Source: CAZGSN01 sp964371655 (GTDB lineage Bacteria; Desulfobacterota; Binatia; HRBIN30). From it: a DNA stretch of 37,665 bases. A program made the position numbers and the translations under genes. This document shows, in pieces, positions 23,840 through 31,882 of this stretch; within the stretch, counting starts at the first letter, position 1, and every line of letters starts with the position of its first letter. The notes under the pieces were generated by a model. It was not told where the DNA came from and did not search any database. It saw nothing but the letters and a program-made list of their open reading frames with translations. The stretch spans positions 1 through 37,665 of the forward strand of contig CAYJOD010000062.1 in the NCBI GenBank assembly GCA_964371655.1, written 5' to 3'.

Positions 23840-23855
23840 TTTGCACACATGCAAA
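23840..23855. promoter_or_regulatory. Putative operator TTTGCA-N4-TGCAAA upstream of korA
   Basis: A perfect 6-4-6 palindrome, 73 bases upstream of the korA ATG. On the minus strand a possible weak promoter (TTGCTT, 16 bases, TAATTT) lies between it and the gene. Both are motif-level observations. Nothing else was recognised in the 264-base gap. Confidence 0.35.
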
Positions 23856-24031
23856 ACATCCACTGCCCGAGAGCTTCCCAAAGGCGGGAATACAATAGAC
23901 GCAGCTGCCAACTCTCAGCGATCCAGCGCGGGTGCCGTGGATGCCAAGGTCGAAGATGAATCTCGCTCAGAGAGTGTCGACGGTCCAGCTTCATATCACT
24001 CGCGCAGATCTGATGTAATCCCTGCGGCCAC

Positions 24032-24445
24032 CTATTCGAGCAAACGGCGGTACTCAATGGCTGGGCAGCGATCCATGACGACAGTCAGTCCCGCCTGCTG
24101 AGCACGTCGTGCCGCCGCTTCATCGATGACCCCGAGCTGCAACCACACGATTTTGGCGGCAACGGCGATGGCCTCGTCGACGACGGCTCCGGCCTGATCG
24201 GCGCGACGGAAGATGTCGACCATATCGATCGGCCCAGGAATATCGTGCAATGACGCGTAACAGGGCTGACCAAGAATCTCGCCGGCATTTGGATTGACTG
24301 GGATCACCGTGTGCCCCTTCCTCATTAGAAGGGTGGCGATCTCGTTGCTGTCGCGACTGGGATCCGGCGAACAGCCGACCACCGCGATGCGCCGCGGCGT
24401 GGCGAGGATGTCGCGGATCACGTCATCGGATGGATTCTCGAACAT
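24032..24445 (-). CDS. CoA-binding domain protein (YccU-like)
   Basis: 137 residues, a stand-alone CoA-binding Rossmann domain like that of succinyl-CoA synthetase alpha. The glycine-rich loop is VVGCSPDPSRDSNEIA (about 22-37), followed by GHTVIPVNPNAGEILGQP and the VDIFRRADQAG segment; KIVWLQLGV and VMDRCPAIEY complete the fold. Length and order match YccU/YneT-type proteins, whose physiological role is not settled. The ATG at 24445 is chosen because AGGGAGA lies at good distance upstream; an in-frame ATG at 24463 lacks such a site. It lies upstream of korA on the same strand, 264 bases away, so a functional link with CoA-dependent 2-oxoacid metabolism is possible but weak. Confidence 0.87.
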   Translation of the reverse strand: MFENPSDDVIRDILATPRRIAVVGCSPDPSRDSNEIATLLMRKGHTVIPVNPNAGEILGQPCYASLHDIPGPIDMVDIFRRADQAGAVVDEAIAVAAKIVWLQLGVIDEAAARRAQQAGLTVVMDRCPAIEYRRLLE

Positions 24446-24502
24446 GCTGTCTTCTCCCTTCATGCGTGGGTTAGTTTCAGATCAGGCAGTGCTAAGTCAG
24501 CC

Positions 24503-24530
24503 GTAGATGCACGGCAAGCCGTGCATCTAC
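24503..24530. repeat. Perfect 12-bp hairpin GTAGATGCACGG-caag-CCGTGCATCTAC
   Basis: A perfect stem of 12 bp with a 4-base loop, in the divergent gap between the CoA-binding gene and the small membrane protein. There is no U-tract, so it looks like a REP-type hairpin. Downstream, about 24531-24585, the phrase TCTCAAAT / TCTCAAAC repeats three times. Confidence 0.65.
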
Positions 24531-24636
24531 AATCTCAAATCACAGATCTCAAATCCCGACTCCCAAGTCTCAAACTCGCCGCCCGTTTCGCATCTGGGTT
24601 GATTCGGCGCGCAAGCGCATTACTGTGCACGCCACT

Positions 24637-24846
24637 ATGCGCAATCCAGGCGTCGCTGCGGTCTTGAGTGCTGTGCTCCCCGGTCTCGGTCAGATCTACA
24701 ACGGCCAGATCCTGTGGGCGATCTTCTGGTTCATCTTCACGCCCGGATTGTGGATCGGCAGCGGCGGAACGCTCGGATGGATTTGCCATGTGTGGTCGTC
24801 GTACCGCGCCTATCGCTACGCGCAGAGATACCCGTATCCTGATTGA
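24637..24846 (+). CDS. Small two-helix membrane protein
   Basis: 69 residues from ATG 24637; a GTG at 24625 would add four. It opens with NPGVAAVLSAVLPGLGQIYNGQ, a pattern shared by small TM2-type and related membrane proteins, then a second hydrophobic stretch LWAIFWFIFTPGLWIG and an Arg/Tyr-rich tail. About two transmembrane helices are expected. The function of such proteins is not known. It is transcribed divergently from the CoA-binding gene and convergently with the MFS gene. Composition fits a real gene despite the short length. Confidence 0.7.
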   Translation: MRNPGVAAVLSAVLPGLGQIYNGQILWAIFWFIFTPGLWIGSGGTLGWICHVWSSYRAYRYAQRYPYPD

Positions 24847-24878
24847 GAGCGGAAGGGCGCGAGCGGCATTCCCTCTAC

Positions 24879-24951
24879 TTGGGGCTCGGGCCTGGGGGCT
24901 TGGGGCTGGGGATCACAATCTCCCCAGCCCCCAGCCCCAAGCCACGAGCCC
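24879..24951. repeat. Palindromic repeat TTGGGGCTCGGG...CCCGAGCC-type
   Basis: The left arm (24879-24912, TTGGGGCTCGGGCCTGGGGG followed by CTTGGGGCTGGGGA) pairs with the right arm (24921-24951, TCCCCAGCCCCCAGCCCCAA followed by GCCACGAGCCC). It fills most of the gap between the convergent small membrane protein and MFS genes. Its core resembles that of repeat B2 (19727-19801) and a C-rich stretch at 12672-12705. Confidence 0.7.
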
Positions 24952-24995
24952 GCGAATCACCGCTCCGTCACGGTCGCGGCTCGGGATCGATCTCT

Positions 24996-26201
24996 TCAGT
25001 TGCTTCTCCCACGTGCCAGCGCCGCCGCCCCGGCGAGACCGATCGCGGTGATGGCGGCGCCGACCAGGAAGGTGGCGGGCGCGCCGACTAGCTCCCAGAG
25101 AAGGCCGGCACCGAGGCTGGCGAGCAGAAGCGCGATTCCGGTTACGAGGTGAAAGATGCCGAACGCCGTGCCGCGCAGCTCTGCGGGCACAGCATCGGCG
25201 ATGAAAGCGGCAAGCAGGCCCTGGGTCATGCCCATGTGCAGACCCCAGAGGGCGATGCCGAGCATCACAAACCAAAGGTTCGGCGCCGCGGCGAGGACGA
25301 CGTCGGCGAGCAGCAAGACGACGAAACCGGCTGCCAGAAGTACGCGGCGATCGACGCGGTCGGACAGCTTTCCCATCGGATAGGCGGTGACGGCATAGAC
25401 GACGTTCATGACGACGAGGACCATGGGCACCAGCGCCATCGACAGGCCCGCACCTTGCGCACGCAGGATCAGAAACGCCTCGCTGAAGCGTGCCAGGGTC
25501 AGAACCGCGGCGACGCCCACCACTTCCCAGAAACGTGCACCCACCTGACCCAACTCGGCCCAGCGCAGCGGCGCGCGCGCTACGCCGGCGGCGCGCTCTT
25601 GCGGCGGTTCGTGGACAGCCACGGCGAGCACGGTCACAGCGGCGAACCCGGGGATCACCGCAATCCAGAAGACGAGTCGGAAATTTTCGTCGAACAACGC
25701 CATGAGCGCCATGGCCAGCAGCGGCCCGGCGAAAGCCCCGACGGTGTCGAGAGACTGCCGCAGGCCGTAAGCGGCGCCACGCAGCTCGGGCCGCACCAGA
25801 TCGCCGACCAGCGCGTCGCGCGGAGCGCCGCGGATACCTTTCCCGATGCGGTCGGTGAAGCGCGCGGCCAGCACCCAACCGATCGCCGGTGCCAGGGCGA
25901 ACAGCGGCTTGGAGAGGGCGCCGAGCCCATAGCCGACAATCGTCAGCGCCTTGCGCCGGCCGAGACGGTCGCTGAGCCAGCCCGAGAATAGCTTCGAGAT
26001 CGATGCCGTCGCCTCGCCGATGCCCTCGATCAGCCCGACCGACGCGGCGGTCGCCCCCAGGACGCTGACCAGAAACACCGGCAACAGGCTGTGGATCATC
26101 TCCGAAGAGATGTCCATCAGCAAACTTACGGCGCCCAGCGCCCAGATGCTGCGTGGCAGCCGGCGATCCAGCGGTGCGTGCGTGGCGCGGGACTCATTCA
26201 T
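24996..26201 (-). CDS. Major facilitator superfamily (MFS) transporter
   Basis: 401 residues with about 12 hydrophobic segments, as for MFS carriers. The N-terminal half shows GLIEGIGEATASISKLFSG and the cytoplasmic loop motif SDRLGRRKALT (about 77-87), then DRIGKGIRGAPRDALVGDL (about 115-133), a signature of one MFS subfamily often annotated as a drug- or sugar-efflux-type transporter. A C-terminal counterpart motif appears as GKLSDRVDRRVLL. The substrate is unknown. The ATG at 26201 starts with a short polar N-terminus before the first helix. It is on the same strand as the HemY gene upstream but 111 bases away, with a dispersed hairpin in the gap, so cotranscription is uncertain. Confidence 0.85.
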   Translation of the reverse strand: MNESRATHAPLDRRLPRSIWALGAVSLLMDISSEMIHSLLPVFLVSVLGATAASVGLIEGIGEATASISKLFSGWLSDRLGRRKALTIVGYGLGALSKPLFALAPAIGWVLAARFTDRIGKGIRGAPRDALVGDLVRPELRGAAYGLRQSLDTVGAFAGPLLAMALMALFDENFRLVFWIAVIPGFAAVTVLAVAVHEPPQERAAGVARAPLRWAELGQVGARFWEVVGVAAVLTLARFSEAFLILRAQGAGLSMALVPMVLVVMNVVYAVTAYPMGKLSDRVDRRVLLAAGFVVLLLADVVLAAAPNLWFVMLGIALWGLHMGMTQGLLAAFIADAVPAELRGTAFGIFHLVTGIALLLASLGAGLLWELVGAPATFLVGAAITAIGLAGAAALARGRSN

Positions 26202-26262
26202 CGAACAACCCTATCGCGGTTGCACGACCGCAATCCAGGATGCGCCCGTGTTTCGAAGCGCA

Positions 26263-26291
26263 CCCTCTCCCGCAAGTAATGCGGGAGAGGG
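26263..26291. repeat. Hairpin CCCTCTCCCGC-aagtaat-GCGGGAGAGGG
   Basis: An 11-bp perfect stem with a 7-base loop between the HemY and MFS genes, followed within five bases by CTGTCTCAA, the end motif of family B. It is a variant of the hairpin at 2710-2735. There is no U-tract, so it is not called a terminator. Confidence 0.7.
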
Positions 26292-26312
26292 GAGCTGTCT
26301 CAACCCTTGCCC

Positions 26313-27737
26313 TTACGCGGATGTGTGAAGCTGCCGCCAAACCGCATCCGCGGCCATCTCTCCGGAGTGAATGCAATCGGGGATCCCGACGCCACGGTAG
26401 GCATTGCCCGCGAGCGCGAGACCCGAGTGACGAGCCAACGCGGTATCGATGCGTTGCATACGATCGAGGTGCCCGACCTGGTACTGCGGCATGGCGCGAG
26501 CGTGGCGGTGGATGCGGGTCAGCAGCGGCGCGCTGTCGATACCGAGCAGCTCGCGTAGCTCGCGGCGTACGCTCGCCGCCATCGTGGCGTCGTCCTGCTC
26601 GAAGAGCTTCTCCTGCAGCGCGCCGCCGAGAAAGCAGCGCACCAGCACGTGGCCAGCGGGGGCGCGGCCGGGGTACTTCACGCTGGAATAGGTGCAGGCG
26701 ACGATCGAGCGCGCCTCGATCAGCGGCACCACGAAGCCGAAGCCGTCGAGCGGCTTCGGCAGCTGATCGGCGCGATAGGCGAGACTCACGGTTGCCGACG
26801 AGGCGTAGGGAACGCCTTCGAGCTCGGTTGCGAGATTTGGATCTACCTCACGCAGTAGCTGCGACGACAGATGCGCCGGCGTCGCCAGGATGACCGCATC
26901 GGCCTCGACCGCGCCGTCGCTGCCCATGAGCTTCCACGCCTGCTCGCGTTGGAGCCCGAGCAGCGGCGATTGCAGCCGCACGCTGTCTGCGGGCAAGCGC
27001 GCCGCGATGGCATCGACGAAGCTTTGCATGCCGTCGTCGACGCTGACGAACAGGCTCCAGCGCGCGCCGCTGGTGGCGCGCCCGGCCTGCGGCGCTCGCC
27101 CCTGCGCCCGCCACATCGACCAGATGATGCTGCGCGAGTTGCGTTCCATCTCGAGGAAGCGCGGCATCGTCGCCGCCAGGCTGAGCGTGTCGGGATCGGC
27201 GGTGTAGATGCCGCCGACCAAGGGTTGCGCGACACGCTCCAACGCCTCGCGCCCGAGACGGCGGGTGACAAACGAGCCCAGACTCTCATCGGTGCTGCTG
27301 TCCCCGCGCGGCAGGACGAGATCCAACGCCATGCGCAGCTTGCCCGGCCAGGTGAACAGACGCGACGTGAGCAAGGGCCAGAACTGAGTCGGTGCGAGCA
27401 GGAGAAAGCCGTCCGGCAAGGCATGCAGGGCACCGTCGTGCACGATGTACGTACGCCGGTTGGCGTCGTTGGTGCGTACCAGCCTGTCGGTGAACGCGAG
27501 GCGCTCGCACAGCTTGAGAGCCCAGGGCTTTTCGGAGATGAACGAATCTGGACCGGCTTCGATCACGAAGCCATCGACACGTTCGGTCGCGATCGAGCCG
27601 CCGAGTCGCGCTGTGGCTTCGATGAGTTTGAGATCGACCGGCTGGCGTTGTTCGCGGCTGAGCTCGACGATGCGGTGCGCCGCCGCAAGCCCGGCGATAC
27701 CACCGCCCGCGATTACGATTCGGCGCGGCGAGGCCAT
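26313..27737 (-). CDS. hemY: Protoporphyrinogen oxidase, oxygen-dependent HemY type
   Basis: 474 residues from the ATG at 27737; a GTG six bases earlier is also possible. An FAD-binding Rossmann motif opens the protein (IVIAGGGIAGLAAAHRI), followed by EATARLGGSIATERVDGF and the family signatures ERVAQPLVGGIYTADPDTLS and, at the end, LAGNAYRGVGIPDCIHSGE. It oxidises protoporphyrinogen IX to protoporphyrin IX, the second-last step of haem synthesis, at the inner membrane using O2. Length and domain order are complete. The oxygen-dependent enzyme implies an aerobic or microaerobic lifestyle. No other haem genes lie in the window. The gap upstream holds a palindromic repeat. Confidence 0.92.
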   Translation of the reverse strand: MASPRRIVIAGGGIAGLAAAHRIVELSREQRQPVDLKLIEATARLGGSIATERVDGFVIEAGPDSFISEKPWALKLCERLAFTDRLVRTNDANRRTYIVHDGALHALPDGFLLLAPTQFWPLLTSRLFTWPGKLRMALDLVLPRGDSSTDESLGSFVTRRLGREALERVAQPLVGGIYTADPDTLSLAATMPRFLEMERNSRSIIWSMWRAQGRAPQAGRATSGARWSLFVSVDDGMQSFVDAIAARLPADSVRLQSPLLGLQREQAWKLMGSDGAVEADAVILATPAHLSSQLLREVDPNLATELEGVPYASSATVSLAYRADQLPKPLDGFGFVVPLIEARSIVACTYSSVKYPGRAPAGHVLVRCFLGGALQEKLFEQDDATMAASVRRELRELLGIDSAPLLTRIHRHARAMPQYQVGHLDRMQRIDTALARHSGLALAGNAYRGVGIPDCIHSGEMAADAVWRQLHTSA

Positions 27738-27800
27738 GGGCACAATGACGTCGAGCCCTCCCGGGAGGGCTCAGACGCTATAGAGAAAACTTGTTGGCTG

Positions 27801-27857
27801 GTGGCGCAGGCGTCCCTGCCTGCGCAGCCGGGCAGGCACGGAGGCCTGCCCCACCAC
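27801..27857. repeat. REP-like palindrome GTGGCGCAGGC...GCCTGCCCCAC
   Basis: The arms GTGG.GCAGGC.TCC.TGCCTGC and GGCAGGCA.GGA.GCCTGC.CCAC pair over the whole element with single-base bulges. It lies in the 177-base gap between the M16 peptidase stop and the HemY start, both on the minus strand. Confidence 0.7.
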
Positions 27858-27914
27858 GGCCTGGTGCTTGAGAGCTGGCGCATTACTCCGGCCCGGCCGC
27901 TCACAGCCTCTCGC

Positions 27915-29192
27915 TCATTGAGGGTCGAGCAGCTCGTCCCCGAACGATCTGCCTTTCAGGTCGCCGAGCATGGTGACACCCATCTGCTCCATGCGCAGCA
28001 GCTGCGCGGCGAGTGCAACGATGCCATCGTTGCTCACCGCGTCGATGCGCGCCGCAACCTGCTGCGGCGTAATGTCGGTGCCGAAGTAGATCTCGTTCTT
28101 GGCGATTCGGCTCATGCGGCTGTCGCTGGTTTCGAGGCCGAGGAGCAGATTGCCCTTCAGCTGGTTCTTGACGCGCGCCAGCTCCTCGCTGCGTAGGCCA
28201 TGACGCTTGAGCCCCTCGAGCTCGGCGACGATGACGTGCACGACCTCCTCCACCCACTGCGGGCTGGTGCCCACGTAGATGCCGAGATAGCCCGCGTCCC
28301 GGTACGAGGACAAGAACGAGTAGACCGAGTAGGCATGACCGCGCTTCTCGCGCACTTCCTGGAACAGCCGCGAGCTCATCCCGCCACCGAGCGCGGTGTT
28401 GAGCAGGTAGGCCGCGTAACGTTCCTCGGCCAGCTGCGACACTCCCGGTACGCCCAGGCAGACATGCATCTGCTCGAGGTCCTTCGGCACGCAGGAAACG
28501 CCGCGCAGCGGCTGTGGTGGGGGACTCTCGACAATTTGCGTCGAACCTTCGAGCGACCCGAAGCAACGCGTCGCCCAGGCGACAACCCGTTCGTGCTCGA
28601 CATTGCCCGCCGCCGCGATGATGATCCGATTAGGCCGGTAGCGCGCGGCGATGAAATCGAGAAACTCCTGCTGGCAGAACTTTTCGACGGTCTCCACACG
28701 TCCGCAGATGGGGTAACTGAGCGGATGATGGTTCCAGTACTGCAGGTTGAACAGATCGTGCACGTAGTCGTCGGGAGTATCCTCGACCTGCATGATCTCT
28801 TGGAGGATCACGCTGCGTTCGCGCTCGATCTCCTCGGGGTCGAAGCGCGAGTGCAGAAAGACGTCGCTGAGGATGTCTTCGGCAACCGAGAGATGCTCGG
28901 CGAGCACCTTGCCGTAGTAGCAGGTGTACTCTTTACCCGTGAAGGCGTTGAGCGCACCGCCGACGGCGTCGAACTCCTCGGCGATCTGCGCCGCGTTCCG
29001 GCGCTCGGTGCCCTTGAAGAAGAGGTGCTCGAGGTAATGGGAGATGCCCGCCTGCTCGGGGCGTTCGTAGCGCGAGCCGTTCTCCACCCAAATGCCGATC
29101 GTCACCGACGGCACGCCCGGCATGGTCTCGGTGATGACGCGAAGACCGTTCGCGAGCTCGGACTGCTTTACGCTGGGACTCTCGGCCGGCAT
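27915..29192 (-). CDS. M16 family zinc peptidase (processing-peptidase-like)
   Basis: 425 residues of the pitrilysin/insulinase family. The inverted zinc motif HYLEH (His52, Glu55, His56) is intact, and the third zinc ligand Glu132 in ILQEI sits 76 residues after His56, as the family requires. The C-terminal half shows GGGMSSRLFQEVREKRGHAYSV, the conserved R/Y substrate-binding region. Such single-chain M16B proteases are commonly encoded next to pnp in many bacteria; their physiological substrates are unclear. It starts 13 bases after the pnp stop on the same strand, so it belongs to the rpsO-pnp operon. The ATG at 29192 is followed directly by the conserved QSELANGLRVI. Confidence 0.92.
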   Translation of the reverse strand: MPAESPSVKQSELANGLRVITETMPGVPSVTIGIWVENGSRYERPEQAGISHYLEHLFFKGTERRNAAQIAEEFDAVGGALNAFTGKEYTCYYGKVLAEHLSVAEDILSDVFLHSRFDPEEIERERSVILQEIMQVEDTPDDYVHDLFNLQYWNHHPLSYPICGRVETVEKFCQQEFLDFIAARYRPNRIIIAAAGNVEHERVVAWATRCFGSLEGSTQIVESPPPQPLRGVSCVPKDLEQMHVCLGVPGVSQLAEERYAAYLLNTALGGGMSSRLFQEVREKRGHAYSVYSFLSSYRDAGYLGIYVGTSPQWVEEVVHVIVAELEGLKRHGLRSEELARVKNQLKGNLLLGLETSDSRMSRIAKNEIYFGTDITPQQVAARIDAVSNDGIVALAAQLLRMEQMGVTMLGDLKGRSFGDELLDPQ

Positions 29193-29205
29193 GACACCTA
29201 CGCGA

Positions 29206-31299
29206 CTACGCGGGTTGCTTCGCGGCGTCGGCCATCGCTTCGCGGCGGCTGAGCCGGATCTTCCCTTGCTTGTCCACTTCGAGAACCTTCACCATCACCT
29301 CTTCGCCCTCTTGGAGCACGTCGGTGACCTTGTTGATGCGCTCGTTGGCAATCTGGGAAATGTGCAAGAGGCCATCGGTGCCCGGCAGGATTTCCACGAA
29401 CGCGCCGAAGTCGACGATCTTGCGAACCGTACCCTTGTAGATCTTGCCGATCTCCGGCTCCTGCGTAATCCCCTGAATGATATCGATCGCGCGCTGCATG
29501 GCGACGCCATCGTTCGAGGCGATCAGCACCGTGCCGTCGTCTTCGACGTCGATCTTCACCCCAGTCTCCTCGATGATTCCACGAATCACCTTGCCCCCTG
29601 GGCCGATGATGTCACGGATCTTGTCGGGCTTGATCTTGAGCGTGGTGATCCGCGGGGCGTGCACCGACATCTCCTCACGTGGCGTGGCGAGGGTCCCGGT
29701 CATGATGTCGAGAATATGCAGGCGGCCGTCGCGGGCCTGGTACAGCGCTTCCTTCATGATGTCGCGCGTGACCCGGCCGATCTTGATGTCCATCTGCAGC
29801 GCGGTGATGCCGTCGCGCGATCCGGCCACTTTGAAGTCCATGTCGCCGAGATGATCCTCGTCACCGAGGATGTCGGTGAGGATACGAATCTCGTCGCCTT
29901 CCTTGATCAAGCCCATGGCGATACCCGCCACCGGTGCCTTGATCGGAACCCCGGCATCCATCAGCGATAGTGTTGCACCACAGACGGTGGCCATCGACGA
30001 CGAGCCGTTCGACTCGAGGACTTCGGAGACGACGCGCAGCGTGTAGGGATACCCTTCGTCGGGAAGCACGGCTGCGATCGCGCGCTCGGCGAGAGCGCCG
30101 TGGCCGACGTCACGCCGGCTCGGGCCGCGCAGGAATTTCACCTCCCCGACGCTGAACGGGGGGAAGTTGTAGTGCAGCATGAAACGCTTGAACGACTCAC
30201 CGATGAGCGAATCGATCCTCTGCTCGTCGGAGGAGGTTCCCAACGTCGCCGCCACCAAAGCCTGGGTTTCGCCACGCGTGAATACCGCCGAGCCGTGCGT
30301 GCGCGGCAGCAGGCCGACCTCGCAGGTAATCGGGCGAACGTCCTTGAGGCCGCGGCCGTCGACGCGCCGCCCTTCCTTCACGATGGCGCCGCGCATGACG
30401 CTAGATTTCACGTCTTCGCAGAACTCCTTGAGCTCCTTGGCTTGTGCGGCGTCGCCGGCGGCGAGAGCGGTGATGACTTCGTCGTCGACCTTGCGCACCG
30501 CGGCGGCGCGCTCGTGCTTTCCGGTGACCTGAAACGCCGTCATGATGCGCGGCACCGCTTCCTTCTCGAAGCGGGCAAACAGCTCGGCGTTGCGAGTCGG
30601 GATCGTCACTTCGCGCTTGGGCTTACCCAGCGCCTTGCGCAGCTCATCCTGCAAGTCGAGCAGAACCTGCATCTCTTGATGCGCGGTGAACAAAGCGTCG
30701 AGCATCACGTCTTCGGTCAGCTGCCGAGCGCCACCTTCCACCATGACGATGCCGTCGCGACTGCCGGCGACGATCAGGTTGAGATCGCTTGCCTGGAGCT
30801 GCGCGGTGGTTGGGTTGACCACCAGTTTACCCTCGACCCGGCCCATGCGTACCGCCGCGATGGGTCCATGAAACGGGATTTCGGAAATGTGCAGCGCGGC
30901 CGAAGCACCGGTAACCGCCAGAACGTCGGCGTCGTTCTCTTTGTCGAACGACAACACCGTCGCGATGATCTGGGTCTCGCAGTAGAAGCCCTCAGGAAAG
31001 AGCGGGCGGCACGGCCGATCGATGAGACGCGAGGTGAGCGTTTCCTTCTCGGAAGGACGACCCTCGCGCTTGAAGAAGCCGCCTGGAATCTTTCCTGCGG
31101 CGAACGTGCGCTCCTGATAGTCACAGGTGAGCGGGAAGAAATCGATGCCTTCGCGCGCTTTGCGATCGGCTACGGCGGTGACCAGAACCATGGTCTCGCC
31201 GTAGGTGACCAACACGGCACCGTGGGCTTGCTTCGCGAGGCGCCCCGTCTCGATGGACAAAGGTCGCCCGTGAAACTGCAATTCTACTTTCTTGAACAT
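29206..31299 (-). CDS. pnp: Polynucleotide phosphorylase
   Basis: 697 residues, full length. Two RNase PH domains flank an alpha-helical domain; then a KH domain (about 553-612, IIGPGGKVIRGIIEETG) and an S1 domain (about 620-690, GAFVEILPGTDGLLHISQI). Catalytic-core segments FMLHYNFPPFSVGE and SDILGDEDHLGDMDFKVAG-like ILGDEDHLGDMDFKVAG are intact. It degrades RNA 3'-to-5' with phosphate and takes part in the RNA degradosome. The ATG at 31299 follows GGGAGG at six bases. It lies 78 bases after rpsO; the leader contains a GCAGTCC/GGACTGC hairpin, which could mediate autoregulation or RNase III processing as known for enterobacterial pnp (inference). Confidence 0.97.
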   Translation of the reverse strand: MFKKVELQFHGRPLSIETGRLAKQAHGAVLVTYGETMVLVTAVADRKAREGIDFFPLTCDYQERTFAAGKIPGGFFKREGRPSEKETLTSRLIDRPCRPLFPEGFYCETQIIATVLSFDKENDADVLAVTGASAALHISEIPFHGPIAAVRMGRVEGKLVVNPTTAQLQASDLNLIVAGSRDGIVMVEGGARQLTEDVMLDALFTAHQEMQVLLDLQDELRKALGKPKREVTIPTRNAELFARFEKEAVPRIMTAFQVTGKHERAAAVRKVDDEVITALAAGDAAQAKELKEFCEDVKSSVMRGAIVKEGRRVDGRGLKDVRPITCEVGLLPRTHGSAVFTRGETQALVAATLGTSSDEQRIDSLIGESFKRFMLHYNFPPFSVGEVKFLRGPSRRDVGHGALAERAIAAVLPDEGYPYTLRVVSEVLESNGSSSMATVCGATLSLMDAGVPIKAPVAGIAMGLIKEGDEIRILTDILGDEDHLGDMDFKVAGSRDGITALQMDIKIGRVTRDIMKEALYQARDGRLHILDIMTGTLATPREEMSVHAPRITTLKIKPDKIRDIIGPGGKVIRGIIEETGVKIDVEDDGTVLIASNDGVAMQRAIDIIQGITQEPEIGKIYKGTVRKIVDFGAFVEILPGTDGLLHISQIANERINKVTDVLQEGEEVMVKVLEVDKQGKIRLSRREAMADAAKQPA

Positions 31300-31324
31300 A
31301 AGACCTCCCGGGCCAGTAGCCCTT

Positions 31325-31351
31325 GCAGTCCGCCTTGTCTGGCAGGACTGC
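31325..31351. promoter_or_regulatory. Leader hairpin between rpsO and pnp (GCAGTCC / GGACTGC)
   Basis: A perfect 7-bp outer stem with further GCC/GGC pairing inside, centred in the 78-base rpsO-pnp gap. In enterobacteria the pnp leader hairpin is cut by RNase III and controls pnp expression; whether this one does is unknown. No U-tract follows on either strand, so it is not a clear terminator. Confidence 0.5.
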
Positions 31352-31377
31352 GTCGTAGGGAGGGAAGACGTTGGGGG

Positions 31378-31647
31378 TTACTTGCGAATCGACAGCCGGC
31401 CGATGACTGTCTTGTACCGGCTGACATCCTTGCTCTTCAAGTAGTCCAGCAAACGGCGGCGCTGGCCAACCAGCTTCAACAATCCCCGGCGGGAGTGATG
31501 ATCCTTCGAATGCGATTTGAAGTGCTCGGTAAGGTACTCGATCCGCGCGCTGAGCAGCGCAATCTGCACTTCCGGCGAACCCGTGTCCGTACCGTGCAGC
31601 TGATACTGTCCAAGCAGCTCCTTCGTCCGCTCCGGAGCTAATCCCAT
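31378..31647 (-). CDS. rpsO: 30S ribosomal protein S15
   Basis: 89 residues, exactly the usual length. Characteristic segments are HGTDTGSPEVQIALLSARI, LTEHFKSHSKDHHSRRGLL and VGQRRRLLDYLK, which bind the 16S rRNA three-way junction. The ATG at 31647 follows a GGAGGAAAG ribosome-binding site. It is first in the rpsO-pnp-M16 cluster; a promoter is expected in the 235-base gap upstream, which also holds a palindromic repeat. Confidence 0.97.
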   Translation of the reverse strand: MGLAPERTKELLGQYQLHGTDTGSPEVQIALLSARIEYLTEHFKSHSKDHHSRRGLLKLVGQRRRLLDYLKSKDVSRYKTVIGRLSIRK

Positions 31648-31785
31648 CTTTCCTCCATCCTTTGCAAGCGGGCGTGGATAACATCGGGCCAGGGGCCTCG
31701 CAACCCCGGGCCTGGAATCTTTGCAGAGGGGCTCGACGCCCTGGACATCGGGCCGCAGACCTCGGAGCCTGTAAATCTATCGTCT

Positions 31786-31865
31786 GGGCTTCAGACATCG
31801 GGCCTCTGACTTCAGGAGAAACCAAAGTTCGGACCCCGAGGTCTGAGGCCTGATGTCTGAAGCCC
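31786..31865. repeat. Inverted repeat GGGCTTCAGACATC...GATGTCTGAAGCCC
   Basis: The left arm (31786-31815, GGGCTTCAGACATCGGGCCT followed by CTGACTTC) pairs with the right arm (about 31837-31865, GAGGTCTGAGGCCTGATGTC followed by TGAAGCCC) with few mismatches. Upstream, 31690-31780 has more CGGGCC/CATCGGGCC and CAGACCTCGG phrases related to the arms, so the element may be longer and partly duplicated. It fills the gap between rpsO and the DUF2079 gene. Confidence 0.65.
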
Positions 31866-31882
31866 CGCCAGCGGTTGATCCC

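Noticed and set aside
26871..28196. 441-residue plus-strand frame spanning hemY and the M16 gene
   Set aside because: It crosses two real minus-strand genes and a palindromic intergenic repeat, and has no domain.
30100..31641. 513-residue plus-strand frame opposite pnp and rpsO
   Set aside because: Antisense shadow of two unmistakable genes; no domain and low-complexity composition.
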